Positions 1-8,258 of a stretch of 64,000 nucleotides of DNA are shown here, piece after piece. Each line of letters opens with the position of its first letter. Within the stretch, counting starts at the first letter, position 1. The DNA is from Nocardioides cavernae (GTDB lineage Bacteria; Actinomycetota; Actinomycetes; Propionibacteriales; Nocardioidaceae). Below the pieces are notes generated by a model, which saw only the letters and a list, made by a program, of their open reading frames with translations, was not told where the DNA came from and made no database searches. The stretch is taken from the NCBI RefSeq assembly GCF_013410035.1, contig NZ_JACCBW010000001.1, forward strand, positions 434,001 to 498,000. Direction: 5' to 3'. Both the position numbers and the translations under genes were made by a program.

Positions 1-930
1 GTCGCGCAGCCGCGCGCGTACGTCCGCGGGGCTCGAGCACGTCCCGACCAGTGCGACGAGCGAGCGCACGCGACCCTTCGCGTCCACGCGGAGCCTGACC
101 CCGTCGCCGGTGAACCGCCCCGCGTCCGGTCGACCGCTCGCCCGGACGGCCGCCACCGGTGAGGAGCCGTCGTAGTCGGGGTCGCCGCGCTCGTCGCGCG
201 CCCGCAGCGACAGGGTGGACCGGCCGCGCGGGGCGGTGACCCGGGCGACGACGGGCCGGACCTCGTCCGCTGCGAGACCGGTGACCTCGAACGGCTCGAT
301 CCGGACCGCGCCGGAGCCGGTGACGGTGGTGGTCGCGCTGGGCAGGACGTGGGACGTCACGAGCACGATCGCCGGGGTGGGCCGTCCGGCGAGCACGGTG
401 GTGCGCTCGGTGGAGCCCGCCGCGCCCGCCGCAAGGTCGGCCTCGGCGCCGGAGTAGGCGATGGCGGTGGTCCAGCCGTCGCGCATCCGGTCGGTGACCT
501 CACGCTGGGTGGTGAGGGAGACGTCGAGGCAGGTGTAGTCGCGGGCGAGGTCGGCGAAGACCCGAGTCTCCGTGACCGGCCTGTCGTAGCCGTCACCGAT
601 GGCCGTGGCGGTCACGGTCTTCTCCGGCGCGCACTCGCTGCCGGAGGGTGACCACCGGCCGAGGTGCCAGGTCACCGAGACCTCGGAGAAGGCGGGTACG
701 GCGCTGCCGAGGGTGGCGGTGAGCTCGACCTCGCCGGTGCGCCAGTCGGTCTCGGCCGAGACGGCGCGCAGGGTCCGGGCGCCGTCGGCGGTCGTGGGCA
801 TGCCCGGGACCCGCGTGTCGAAGATCGTGTGCTGCCCGACCTCGACGGGGACTGCACCGGCGGGCGTGGCCAGCAGCCCCGCGAGGGCGGTGCAAGCAGC
901 GACTGGCGCGAGGGCCCCCCGGATCCGCAT
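1..930 (-). CDS. Secreted protein of unknown function, 3' end cut by window edge
   Basis: Open frame from an ATG at 930 that runs off the left edge (310 codons visible). The N-terminus MRIRGALAPVAACTALAGLL followed by ATPAGA-VPVE is a clear Sec signal peptide with cleavage near residue 26, so the product is exported. The remainder is rich in Thr, Val and Asp with alternating hydrophobic residues, suggesting beta-sandwich structure. Cysteines occur in SGSECAPEK and YTCLDV, a possible disulfide. No family recognised. It is divergent from the DinB-like gene starting near 1019. Confidence 0.7.
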   Translation of the reverse strand, partial: MRIRGALAPVAACTALAGLLATPAGAVPVEVGQHTIFDTRVPGMPTTADGARTLRAVSAETDWRTGEVELTATLGSAVPAFSEVSVTWHLGRWSPSGSECAPEKTVTATAIGDGYDRPVTETRVFADLARDYTCLDVSLTTQREVTDRMRDGWTTAIAYSGAEADLAAGAAGSTERTTVLAGRPTPAIVLVTSHVLPSATTTVTGSGAVRIEPFEVTGLAADEVRPVVARVTAPRGRSTLSLRARDERGDPDYDGSSPVAAVRASGRPDAGRFTGDGVRLRVDAKGRVRSLVALVGTCSSPADVRARLRD

Positions 931-1018
931 GGACGGAACGTAGCACCGGCCGGCCGTCGCGGAACGGCGTTGCGCAATGGCGTTGCGCGAGCTCGCCGAG
1001 GACCGGTTGGCTGGTCCC

Positions 1019-1567
1019 ATGGCGAACCCCGGGTACGACGGCATGTGGCTCCCCGACGACCAGGACCCGCGGATGCAGGACCTGCAGCCGACCCGGGGCG
1101 AGAGGGCCTGCCTGGTCGGCTACCTCGAGCACTACCGCCAGACGCTCGCCCTCAAGTGCGACGGCCTCACGGCAGAGCAGCTCGCGACCAAGGCGGTCCC
1201 GCCGTCCAACATCTCGCTGCTCGGGCTCGTGCGGCACATGGCGCGCGTCGAGCAGAGCTGGTTCCGCCGGGTGATCGAGGCGCGGATGGACCTTCCGCGC
1301 CTGTTCGCGGGCGAGGACGAGGACGCGGGCTTCGACTTCCCGAGCGTCGACGACGACCTCGTCCGCGCCAGCCACGCGCTCTGGCAGTCGGAGATCGCCT
1401 ACGCCCGCGACGTCCTCGACCGCACCGACCTCGACACGGTCGTGGACGTCCACGGCGAGCCGACCGAGGTCCGCGACATCATCGTCCACATGGTCGAGGA
1501 GTACGCCCGCCACTGTGGGCACGCCGACCTGGTGCGCGAGTGCATCGACGGTCGCGCGGGCCAGTGA
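1019..1567 (+). CDS. DinB/DUF664-like protein (mycothiol-dependent enzyme fold)
   Basis: About 182 aa from ATG 1019 (MANPGYDG); an in-frame ATG at 977 would add 14 residues. Neither has a good ribosome binding site; the later one fits the family N-terminus better. The pattern LVGYLEHYRQTLALKCDGLT, then LLGLVRHMARVEQSWFRR, then HMVEEYARHCGHADLVRE is the four-helix DinB/DUF664 fold. The three spaced histidines (H in LVRHM, HMVEEYARH, HCGH) are the usual divalent-metal ligands. In actinobacteria such proteins often act as mycothiol- or metal-dependent transferases; mshB lies 10 kb downstream, but the actual substrate is unknown. Confidence 0.8.
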   Translation: MANPGYDGMWLPDDQDPRMQDLQPTRGERACLVGYLEHYRQTLALKCDGLTAEQLATKAVPPSNISLLGLVRHMARVEQSWFRRVIEARMDLPRLFAGEDEDAGFDFPSVDDDLVRASHALWQSEIAYARDVLDRTDLDTVVDVHGEPTEVRDIIVHMVEEYARHCGHADLVRECIDGRAGQ

Positions 1568-1580
1568 GGGCGTACGCCCC

Positions 1581-2828
1581 TCAGCGCTTCAGCCTGGCGG
1601 TGAAGCCGGTGGTCGCGGTGCACCTCGCCGGCCCGAAGTAGGAGAACTTCCCGACGGCCTTGGTCCGGCTGACGAACTCCAGGTCGAGGTAGGCCGTGTA
1701 GGCGGCGTCGCCTCCCTGGTTGCCCTTCTCCGTCCCGACGACCTCGTTGTTCCTCGGGATCGACGTGGTCTCGAAGCTGTAGGTGTTGTTGGTCGTGGTC
1801 GGGATGCCCGGGTAGCCGCCGCAGGTCGTCTGCGTGGAGATGCGGAAGCCGCGCACCTTGCCGCCGCGGACGGTGAAGTCGGCCCCACCTCCCGTCCAGG
1901 AGCCCACCTTGGGCGGTGCCGGCGCGGGGCGGGTGCGCAGCTTCACCTTCGACCTGCCGACGACCTCGCCCTTCTCCGTGACCGCGATCTTGAGCGTCGC
2001 CTTCGGCTTGGTGAGGCGTGCCCAGACGTACCCGTCGCTGTCGTCCTGGCCCTCCAGGGCGCCGAACGAGGCGGGACGCACCTTCACGCCCTTGCCGGCC
2101 CCGACCACCGCCACGTCGCGTGCGTCGATGCCCTCGGGCGAGGCGTTGGCGACCGTCACCGGGACCCGCGTCCAGACCTTCTTCACGAGCCGGTCACGCC
2201 TGGGTGCCTTCACCGTCAGCTGCGGGGTGGCCTTCTGGACGTCCAGCAGGCTCACGAAGGCGTCGTAGGGCTGGGTGCCCTGACCGGCGTCGACGAGCAG
2301 GACCGCACAGTTCCACCCCGCGGCGCTCGCCAGGTCCGGGGTGTCCTTCTTGTCGTAGAGCAGGATGTCCGGGATGTTCGTGTAGGCATACGCGACCGTC
2401 GCCTCCTCGATCGTGCAGCTGCTGGCCTGCAGGGTCCCGAACCCGAGCAGCGTGCGTACGTCCTCCGACCCGCTCGGCGCACCCAGCGCGGTGTCCAGGT
2501 CGTAGTGGTACGTCAGCGCGTCGGTCTCCCAGTGGTAGCCGTAGTCGATCGTCACCGACAGGCTGCCCGCCGGCATCGAGAACTGGTGCTGGGGCGCGGT
2601 GCTGGTCGGCATGCCTGCCACGCGGTTGGCCGGGCCGAAGGTCGCGGTCGCGCTGAGCAGCTGCTCGGCGGGACCGGCCTTCCGGCTCGCGATCTCGCCG
2701 TCGACCGGGAACGAGCGGCCCACGAGGTCACCTGCGGGGTCGGCGGCCGAGCCAGGGGACGCGGTGACGACGGCGGCCAGCGCGGTGCCGAGTCCGATGG
2801 TGGTCACGATCGAGACGAGCCGACGCAT
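1581..2828 (-). CDS. Secreted protein of unknown function
   Basis: 415 aa from ATG 2828. A Sec signal peptide (MRRLVSIVTTIGLGTALAAV, then VTASPGSAADP) with an AxA-type site near residue 28 indicates export. The body is beta-rich: a central Ig-like stretch with repeated V-basic-V strands (TVKAPRRDRLVKKVWTRVPV) and a C-terminal domain that ends in GFTARLKR. Cysteine pairs (SSCTIEE/WNCAVL and TTCGGYP/PARCTAT) probably form disulfides. It converges with the DinB-like gene, 13 bp from its stop. No enzymatic motif is visible. Confidence 0.72.
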   Translation of the reverse strand: MRRLVSIVTTIGLGTALAAVVTASPGSAADPAGDLVGRSFPVDGEIASRKAGPAEQLLSATATFGPANRVAGMPTSTAPQHQFSMPAGSLSVTIDYGYHWETDALTYHYDLDTALGAPSGSEDVRTLLGFGTLQASSCTIEEATVAYAYTNIPDILLYDKKDTPDLASAAGWNCAVLLVDAGQGTQPYDAFVSLLDVQKATPQLTVKAPRRDRLVKKVWTRVPVTVANASPEGIDARDVAVVGAGKGVKVRPASFGALEGQDDSDGYVWARLTKPKATLKIAVTEKGEVVGRSKVKLRTRPAPAPPKVGSWTGGGADFTVRGGKVRGFRISTQTTCGGYPGIPTTTNNTYSFETTSIPRNNEVVGTEKGNQGGDAAYTAYLDLEFVSRTKAVGKFSYFGPARCTATTGFTARLKR

Positions 2829-2947
2829 GTGTTCCTCCCCCAGTGGTGCCAGCCGCTCCCGACCGGTCGAGGCAGTGTGCCCCGTCCCCCGGCGCGTCGG
2901 AACCCGTGCGGCCCCAGACGCGGAACATTCCTACTTAGGTCGGACCG

Positions 2948-2960
2948 TAGTCTTGCCGCG
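2948..2960 (+). promoter_or_regulatory. Leaderless promoter -10 for dapD
   Basis: TAGTCT at 2948-2953 is followed by six bases and then the GTG start at 2960. This places the expected transcription start on or next to the start codon. There is no Shine-Dalgarno sequence upstream of this GTG, which fits a leaderless mRNA. Inferred from spacing only. Confidence 0.5.
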
Positions 2961-3901
2961 TGACTGCTGCTTCCGGCTACGCCCTGCTCACCCTGCACCC
3001 CGGCCCCGACGGCGACACCGTCCTCGACGCCTGGTTCCCCTCGCCCGTGCTCGGCGCGACCGAGGGAGACGCACCGGCGGAGCTGACCGCGCTGGAGGGC
3101 ACGGACGACGTGCGAGGCGTCCGCGCCGAGGTGCGGCTCGTCGAGATCGCCGACCTGGACGCCGCCCCCGCGTCGACCGAGGACGTCTGGCTGCGGCTGC
3201 ACCTGCTGTCCGCGCGCCTCGTCAAGCCCCACGGGCAGAACCTCGACGGGATCTTCGGCCTGCTGACCAACGTCGTGTGGACCTCCGCCGGCCCCTGTGC
3301 GGTCGAGGGGTTCGAGGCCACCCGCGCCCGGCTCCGGGCCACGGGCCAGAGCGTCACCGTCCACGGCGTCGACAAGTTCCCGCGGATGGTCGACTACGTC
3401 CTGCCGACGGGCGTACGCATCGGCGACGCCGACCGCGTCCGCCTCGGCGCCCACCTCGCCGAGGGCACCACCGTCATGCACGAGGGCTTCGTGAACTTCA
3501 ACGCCGGCACGCTCGGCGCCTCGATGGTCGAGGGCCGCATCTCCGGCGGTGTCGTGGTCGGCGACGGCTCCGACGTCGGCGGCGGCGCCTCGATCATGGG
3601 CACCCTGTCGGGCGGCGGCAAGGAGGTCATCTCCGTCGGCGAGCGCTGCCTGCTCGGCGCCAACGCCGGCATCGGCATCTCGCTCGGCGACGACTGCGTC
3701 GTCGAGGCCGGCTGCTACGTCACGGCCGGCACCAAGGTCACCGTCACGGACATGGACGGCAAGCCCGCGGTCGTCAAGGCCGCCTCCCTCTCGGGCGTGG
3801 ACAACATCCTGTTCCGCCGCAACTCGGTCAGCGGCGCCATCGAGGCAGTGCCGTGGAAGGGCGAGGGCATCGCCCTCAACGCGGCCCTGCACGCCAACTG
3901 A
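2960..3901 (+). CDS. dapD: 2,3,4,5-tetrahydropyridine-2,6-dicarboxylate N-succinyltransferase
   Basis: 313 aa from GTG 2960. DapD transfers succinyl from succinyl-CoA to tetrahydrodipicolinate in the succinylase branch of lysine and meso-diaminopimelate synthesis, in the cytoplasm. The C-terminal half is a left-handed beta-helix of hexapeptide repeats (from [20 protein letters not shown] through [20 protein letters not shown] to [16 protein letters not shown] turns). The N-terminal ~115 residues match the longer actinobacterial type of DapD. GNxxF-type conserved segment [17 protein letters not shown] is present. The next gene starts 2 bp after the stop; dapC, used two steps later, is 1.7 kb downstream on the other strand, as in related actinobacteria. 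Confidence 0.95.
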   Translation: MTAASGYALLTLHPGPDGDTVLDAWFPSPVLGATEGDAPAELTALEGTDDVRGVRAEVRLVEIADLDAAPASTEDVWLRLHLLSARLVKPHGQNLDGIFGLLTNVVWTSAGPCAVEGFEATRARLRATGQSVTVHGVDKFPRMVDYVLPTGVRIGDADRVRLGAHLAEGTTVMHEGFVNFNAGTLGASMVEGRISGGVVVGDGSDVGGGASIMGTLSGGGKEVISVGERCLLGANAGIGISLGDDCVVEAGCYVTAGTKVTVTDMDGKPAVVKAASLSGVDNILFRRNSVSGAIEAVPWKGEGIALNAALHAN

Positions 3902-3903
3902 CG

Positions 3904-4869
3904 ATGCCGTCCCTGCGGACGGTCGCCGTCGGCGCGGTGGTCGCGCTGGGCGCTGCCGCCACGGCCGTGGTGCTCGTGGACCGGGGCGCCGTCCCGCCGC
4001 TTCTCGCCAGCACCGGCTGCACCGCCGAGGTCGACGGGCACACCGTCGACGTCGACCTGGAGCAGGCCGAGAACGCCGCCCTCATCACCGCGATCTCGGC
4101 CCAGCGCGGCATGCCCGCCCGCGCGGCGAGCATCGCGCTCGCCACGGCGTACCAGGAGTCGAAGCTCTACAACATCGACTACGGCGACCGTGACTCCGTC
4201 GGCCTGTTCCAGCAGCGGCCGTCGCAGGGCTGGGGCAGCGTCGCCGAGCTGATGGACCCGGTGTACGCCACGAACGCGTTCTACGACGCGCTGCAGAAGG
4301 TCGACGGCTACGAGGACATGGAGATCACGGTCGCCGCCCAGGAGGTGCAGCGCTCGGCCTACCCCGACGCGTACGCCGACCACGAGGAGGACGGGCGGGC
4401 GCTGGCCTCGGCGCTGACCGGCAACTCACCCCGCGCGTTCTGGTGCGAAGTCCCGGGTGACGCCGACGAGGTGGGTGACGAGATCGACCAGACCGGGCTG
4501 GTGCCGCGCGCGACCGTGGTCCGCGAGGACCTCGAGTCCCGCTTCGGGACGCTCTCGCTCGGCGGGTTCGAGCCGGGTGGCGTGTCGAGCGGCCACATGG
4601 AGGGCTCGGCGCACTACGAGGGTCGCGCCATCGACGTGTTCTTCCGGCCGATCAACGCCGAGAACCGCAAGCGCGGTTGGGCGATGGCCTCCTACCTGGT
4701 CGCCAACGCCGACCGGCTCGACATCTCGACCGTCATCTTCGACGGTCGGATCTGGCAGGCACGCCGCTCCGACGACGGCTGGCGCGACTACCGGGTGCCG
4801 TCGTCCTCCGGGGGCGACCGGGCGATCCTGGAGCACCGCGACCACGTGCACGTCGACGTGTTCGACTGA
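3904..4869 (+). CDS. Exported or membrane-anchored protein with lysozyme-like and M15/DacB-like C-terminal domains
   Basis: 321 aa from ATG 3904, 2 bp after dapD, so probably co-transcribed. A single hydrophobic segment (about residues 5-28, VAVGAVVALGAAATAVVLV) acts as signal or anchor. Residues ~65-135 contain AYQESKLYNIDYGDRDSVGLFQQRPSQ, in which the Glu and the GLFQ-type motif resemble lysozyme/transglycosylase-like domains. The C-terminal ~110 residues contain GSAHYEGRAIDVFF and end HRDHVHVDVFD: the H...D...HxH pattern is the zinc site of ARB-07466/VanY-like (M15-related) peptidase domains. A cell-wall role is inferred from these two domains; such proteins are often annotated as hypothetical or, misleadingly, as metal transporters. 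Confidence 0.75.
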   Translation: MPSLRTVAVGAVVALGAAATAVVLVDRGAVPPLLASTGCTAEVDGHTVDVDLEQAENAALITAISAQRGMPARAASIALATAYQESKLYNIDYGDRDSVGLFQQRPSQGWGSVAELMDPVYATNAFYDALQKVDGYEDMEITVAAQEVQRSAYPDAYADHEEDGRALASALTGNSPRAFWCEVPGDADEVGDEIDQTGLVPRATVVREDLESRFGTLSLGGFEPGGVSSGHMEGSAHYEGRAIDVFFRPINAENRKRGWAMASYLVANADRLDISTVIFDGRIWQARRSDDGWRDYRVPSSSGGDRAILEHRDHVHVDVFD

Positions 4870-4933
4870 GGATCTCCGGGTCCGCTCGTGCCTTGTCGCT
4901 TTCACCGCTCGAGCGGTTGGCCGGGCCCGGTCG

Positions 4934-4997
4934 ATGTCTGGTTTCCTTGACGCATGCCCCAATGTCTGATTTATTTGACATGTCAAACAACTCAGAC
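4934..4997 (+). promoter_or_regulatory. Promoter with nested inverted repeat and direct repeat (putative operator of the XRE regulator)
   Basis: A -35-like TTGACG (4947-4952) and -10-like TTTATT (4970-4975) are 17 bp apart, upstream of GTG 5009. The -10 lies inside a 34-bp inverted repeat (4964-4997): outer arms GTCTGA and TCAGAC, and a perfect 14-bp core TTTGACATGTCAAA at 4974-4987. In addition ATGTCTG-N-TTT-NN-TTGAC occurs twice in direct orientation at 4934-4951 and 4962-4979, 28 bp apart. The AT-rich island stands out from its surroundings. The second gene of the operon encodes a small HTH protein, the obvious candidate ligand. Confidence 0.7.
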
Positions 4998-5008
4998 AGG
5001 GGGACCCG

Positions 5009-5395
5009 GTGAGCAGGACGACGAGGTGGCTCGCGGCGCTAGGGGCCGGTGCGGCCGTGGGAGCGGTGACGGGCGGCATCGCCAGCTGGTCCCGGACCGG
5101 CGGGTGGGAGTGGGTGACGGTGCTCGTCTTCGGACTGGCGACGGCCCTGCCCGTCGCTGCCATCATGCTGGCGTGGTGGTCGAGCGACGACGACGGGGGC
5201 GAGGACTCGATCGAGCTCGACTGGATGCGACGTGCCCACTCCGGCACGTTCCTCGACATCCTCGTCTTCGCCGGGAGCCTGACGTTCCTCTGCACCGTGC
5301 TCGACCTCCCGCTCCCCCGGATCGACACGGTCCTGTGGTTCGCCATGCTCGACGCGGCGCTGCGGATGATGCTGCTCCGGCGGCGGGAGGCGTGA
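5009..5395 (+). CDS. Small integral membrane protein, partner of an XRE regulator
   Basis: 128 aa from GTG 5009 with GGGGAC upstream. Four hydrophobic segments are visible: residues ~6-24 (WLAALGAGAAVGAVTGGIAS), ~34-54 (VTVLVFGLATALPVAAIMLAW), ~80-98 (FLDILVFAGSLTFLCTVL) and a last one near WFAMLDAALRMMLL. An acidic loop (SSDDDGGEDSIELD) follows the second segment. Only 1 bp separates its stop from the XRE gene, so the two are translationally coupled. Membrane protein plus tiny HTH protein is a recurring bacterial pair; the function is unknown. Confidence 0.72.
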   Translation: MSRTTRWLAALGAGAAVGAVTGGIASWSRTGGWEWVTVLVFGLATALPVAAIMLAWWSSDDDGGEDSIELDWMRRAHSGTFLDILVFAGSLTFLCTVLDLPLPRIDTVLWFAMLDAALRMMLLRRREA

Positions 5396-5396
5396 G

Positions 5397-5591
5397 GTGC
5401 AGAACCGCCTCAAACAACTGCGCGAGTCCGCAGGGATGTCGCAGGCCGAGTGCGCCGGCGCGCTGTCGGTGACCCGGCAGACCGTCATCTCCATCGAGAA
5501 GGGCCACTTCGACCCGCGGCTCTCCTTGGCGTTCCGGATCGCCGCCCTCTTCGAGGTCAGCGTCGACGAGGTCTTCAGCCCCGACGAGTGA
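5397..5591 (+). CDS. Small XRE-family HTH transcriptional regulator
   Basis: 64 aa from GTG 5397, essentially a single Cro/C1-type HTH: MQNRLKQLRESAGMSQAECA (helices 1-2) then ALSVTRQTVISIEKG (recognition helix) and the family ending LFEVSVDEVFSPDE. No sensor domain is present, so any signal must come from the membrane partner or from binding as a simple repressor. It probably autoregulates through the inverted repeat at 4964-4997. It ends directly against the convergent dapC stop at 5592. Confidence 0.88.
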   Translation: MQNRLKQLRESAGMSQAECAGALSVTRQTVISIEKGHFDPRLSLAFRIAALFEVSVDEVFSPDE

Positions 5592-6707
5592 TCAGGCGGA
5601 GAGCCGCGCGACGGCGGCGGCGACCCGCTCGTCCGTCGCGGTGAACGCCACGCGTACGTGCTCGCGGCCGGCCGCGCCGTAGAACTCGCCGGGCGCCACG
5701 AGGATGCCCTCCGCGGCGAGGTCGGCGACCGTCGACCAGCAGTCCTCACCCCGGGTCGCCCAGAGGTAGAGCGACGCCTCGGAGTGGTCGATCCGGAAGC
5801 CGCGGGACTCGAGCGCGTCTCGCAGGAGCGCGCGGCGCGCGGCGTACCTCGCGTGCTGCTCGGCGACGTGGTCGTCGTCGGCGAGCGCGGCGATCATCGC
5901 CCGCTGCTGGGGGCCGGGCATCTGCAGGCCGAGGTTCTTGCGCACGGCGAGCAGCTCGCCGACGAGGGCGGGGTCGCCGGCCAGGAACGCGCAGCGGTAG
6001 CCCGCGAGGTTCGAGCGCTTGGACAGCGAGTGGACCGCGAGGACCCCGTCGAGCGACCCGCCGTTGACCTGCGGGTCGAGGATGGACAGCGGCCGCTCCG
6101 CGGGGTCGTCGGACCACGCGCACTCGATGTAGCACTCGTCGGAGACGAGGATCGTGCCGCGATCGCGGCACCAGTCGACGACCTTGCGGAGGTGCTCGAG
6201 CGGCAGCACGCGACCGCTCGGGTTGGCCGGGCTGTTGAGCCACAGCAGCCGCGGGGTGCGCGGGCCGAAGGCGGTGAGCGAGTCGGTGGCGATGCTCTCG
6301 GCGCCGGCGAGGGCGGCACCCACCTCGTAGGTCGGGTACGCCAGGGCGGGGTAGCCGATCAGGTCGCCCGGGCCGATCCCGAGGTGCAGCGCCATCGACC
6401 CGATGAGCTCCTTGGAGCCGGTGACGGGCAGGACGCCGTCGAGCCCGAGGCCGGTCACGCCGTGGCGGCGCGCGAGCCAGTCGATCGCCGCCTGGCGGGT
6501 GGCCTCGAGGCCGATCGTGGTGGGATACCCCGGCGAGTCCGCCGCCGCCCGCAGCGCGTCCTGGACGACCGCGGGCGTCGGGTCGACGGGCGTGCCGACC
6601 GACAGGTCGACGATGCCGTCAGCGTGCGAGCGCGCCGTGGCGGCGTACGCCGTGAGCTTGTCCCACGGGAAGTCGGGGAGCCGGTGCGAGACCGGCCCCG
6701 ACGTCAC
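5592..6707 (-). CDS. dapC: N-succinyldiaminopimelate aminotransferase
   Basis: 371 aa from GTG 6707, whose GTGA overlaps the stop of the ferredoxin gene (4 bp), so translation is coupled. It is a fold-type I PLP aminotransferase: [12 protein letters not shown] at the N-terminus, [23 protein letters not shown] (Asp/Tyr contacting PLP) and the Schiff-base lysine in [14 protein letters not shown]. DapC converts N-succinyl-2-amino-6-oxopimelate to N-succinyl-LL-diaminopimelate using glutamate. The assignment over other class I/II aminotransferases rests on the fdxA-dapC order and the nearby dapD, as in mycobacteria and other actinobacteria. Confidence 0.9.
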   Translation of the reverse strand: MTSGPVSHRLPDFPWDKLTAYAATARSHADGIVDLSVGTPVDPTPAVVQDALRAAADSPGYPTTIGLEATRQAAIDWLARRHGVTGLGLDGVLPVTGSKELIGSMALHLGIGPGDLIGYPALAYPTYEVGAALAGAESIATDSLTAFGPRTPRLLWLNSPANPSGRVLPLEHLRKVVDWCRDRGTILVSDECYIECAWSDDPAERPLSILDPQVNGGSLDGVLAVHSLSKRSNLAGYRCAFLAGDPALVGELLAVRKNLGLQMPGPQQRAMIAALADDDHVAEQHARYAARRALLRDALESRGFRIDHSEASLYLWATRGEDCWSTVADLAAEGILVAPGEFYGAAGREHVRVAFTATDERVAAAVARLSA

Positions 6708-7030
6708 TCGTCGTGCTCCTGCGGGGGCAGCGCGGCGACCAGCTCGTGGTCGGCGTCGATGACGCCCATCTTGGCGGCGCCGCCGGGCGAGCCCAGGTCG
6801 TCGAAGAAGTGGACGTTGGCGTCGTAGTAGCCCTTCCACTCCTCCGGGGTGTCGTCCTCGTAGAAGATCGCCTCGACCGGGCAGACCGGCTCGCACGCAC
6901 CGCAGTCGACGCACTCGTCGGGGTGGATGTAGAGCATCCGCTTGCCCTCGTAGATGCAGTCGACGGGGCACTCATCGACGCACGCGCGGTCCTTGAGGTC
7001 GACGCACGGCTGGGCGATGACGTAGGTCAC
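6704..7030 (-). CDS. fdxA: 7Fe ferredoxin ([3Fe-4S][4Fe-4S])
   Basis: 108 aa from ATG 7030. Cysteines at 9, 17, 21 and 25, then the block [17 protein letters not shown] (40, 43, 46, 50), give the seven-iron cluster pattern of actinobacterial FdxA/FdxC. The acidic C-terminal tail ([21 protein letters not shown]) is typical of the family. It is a soluble electron carrier, possibly for P450s; one P450 gene lies at 17.2-18.5 kb. First gene of a two-gene operon with dapC; an AGGAGG-like ribosome site lies just upstream of the start. Confidence 0.95.
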   Translation of the reverse strand: MTYVIAQPCVDLKDRACVDECPVDCIYEGKRMLYIHPDECVDCGACEPVCPVEAIFYEDDTPEEWKGYYDANVHFFDDLGSPGGAAKMGVIDADHELVAALPPQEHDE

Positions 7031-7086
7031 CAGGTCCTCCTGAGCACGGATGGGGGTACGACGCGGATCACTCTAGTATCCGGCAG

Positions 7087-8025
7087 GTGCCCGCCACGCC
7101 AGAACCCCATGCACGCGAGACGTCGACCGGGCGCCACGCGCTCGGCCCGCACGTCGTGGGCCAGCGGATCGTGGTCCGGCACCTGCTCCCAGACGGTCGC
7201 GCGACCGACGTCCTCGGCACCTGCACCGCGTGGGGCGAGGACTCGCTGACGATCGACCCGGACCGTGCCCGGGACGGTACGCCGGGCGAGGGGCCGGTGA
7301 CCGTACGGCTGGCCGACGTGGTCACGGGCAAGCCGGTGCCGCCGCGCGCGTCGGTGCGCTCACGCGTCCCGGCGCAGGAGGTCGAGGAGCACGTCGCGGC
7401 CCTCTGGTCGTCGGTGACGACCGAGCCGCTCGGCCGGTGGCTCCTGCGCGCCTCTCCCCCGCACGGCGGCCGGCTGCGCCGGCGCGGCAACTCGGCGCTC
7501 GCGATGGAGGCGCCCGCGATCGGGTGGGCCGACGCGGCACACGGCGTACGGCGCTTCTACGACGCCATCGACCAGCAGCCGCTCGTCCAGGTCCAGCTGG
7601 GCTCGGACGTCGAGCGGGTCCTGGCCCCGCTCGGCTTCACGCCGATGGGTGACGGCGACGCCCACGCCCAGCTGGCGTCGGTCGCGCGGGCCCTGCGGTC
7701 CGTGCGCTCCGTCGCCCCCGAGGTGGTCGCCGAGCTCGACGAGTCGCCGGGGTCTGCGGTCGTCACGGTCGGCGGGGGCGCCGCGACCGGGCGCGGGGTG
7801 CTGTCGGGCGACTGGCTGCTCGTCGAGTCGCTGGCCGTCGACCCGACCGAGCGCCGGCGCGGGCTCGCCACCGCCGTCCTCGCCGAGGTCCTCGACTGGG
7901 GTGCCGCCCTCGGCGCGACCACCGCGCTGCTGCACGTCGAGACCCCCAACGCCGGGGCGATCGCGCTCTACGAGCGGCACGGGTTCGTCACCCACCACAC
8001 CAACCGCTACCTCGTCGGTCGCTGA
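7087..8025 (+). CDS. GNAT-family N-acetyltransferase with N-terminal extension
   Basis: 312 aa from GTG 7087. A TAGTAT hexamer at 7074-7079 lies 7 bases before the GTG and no Shine-Dalgarno is present, so it is probably leaderless. The C-terminal ~100 residues form a GNAT fold: LLVESLAVDPTERRRGLATAVL (the R/Q-x-x-G-x-G/A acetyl-CoA loop) and NAGAIALYERHGFVTHH. The N-terminal ~75 residues (VVGQRIVVRHLLPDGRATDVLGTCTAW) look like a small beta-barrel seen in actinobacterial GNATs next to fdxA. The substrate is unknown. Confidence 0.88.
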   Translation: MPATPEPHARETSTGRHALGPHVVGQRIVVRHLLPDGRATDVLGTCTAWGEDSLTIDPDRARDGTPGEGPVTVRLADVVTGKPVPPRASVRSRVPAQEVEEHVAALWSSVTTEPLGRWLLRASPPHGGRLRRRGNSALAMEAPAIGWADAAHGVRRFYDAIDQQPLVQVQLGSDVERVLAPLGFTPMGDGDAHAQLASVARALRSVRSVAPEVVAELDESPGSAVVTVGGGAATGRGVLSGDWLLVESLAVDPTERRRGLATAVLAEVLDWGAALGATTALLHVETPNAGAIALYERHGFVTHHTNRYLVGR

Positions 8026-8069
8026 GGCGCCCCGACCCGAAAACCGGTTGTCCACCGGCCGCGCCGTCG

Positions 8070-8258
8070 CGCACGATGCTCCCGACGAGCGTGGGGCGTG
8101 ACGCACCCCCTGCAACCCGGCAGCGAGCCGCCCGTCCGCGCGTGCGGCGTACCGACGAGAGGCCGGGCACTCCCAGGAGCCAGCCCGGCGAAGGTGTGGT
8201 GGCACCGCGACCTCGCCCCCGCCCACACCTCCAGGGCCCACACCCACTGGAGGTCGTC
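8070..8258 (+). ncRNA. T-box riboswitch leader controlling translation of the Asp-tRNA synthetase gene
   Basis: The T-box core TGGCACCGCG lies at 8200-8209 with the UGGN bulge reading UGGC. C at the fourth position pairs with discriminator G73, as in tRNA-Asp and tRNA-Asn (tRNA-Ile would need UGGU). GGTGTGG (8193-8199) pairs exactly with CCACACC (8223-8229) as antisequestrator. The mutually exclusive hairpin CCTCCAG (8228-8234) with CTGGAGG (8247-8253) hides the ribosome site of the ATG at 8259. A preceding stem GCCGGGC/GCCCGGC (8162-8188) resembles stem III. Three short upstream hairpins carry candidate specifiers: GAC at 8084-8086, GAC at 8100-8102 and AAC at 8114-8116. There is no U-tract, so control is probably at translation. 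Confidence 0.82.

Noticed and set aside
2599..3903. Upstream extension of the 3904-4869 gene to 2599
   Set aside because: The extension overlaps dapD in another frame and is Arg-rich without family similarity; the ATG at 3904 gives a clean signal segment.
8044..8058. CCGGT/ACCGG hairpin as part of the T-box stem I
   Set aside because: It lies 19 bp after the GNAT stop and is more simply a terminator remnant of that gene; the leader was drawn to start after it.
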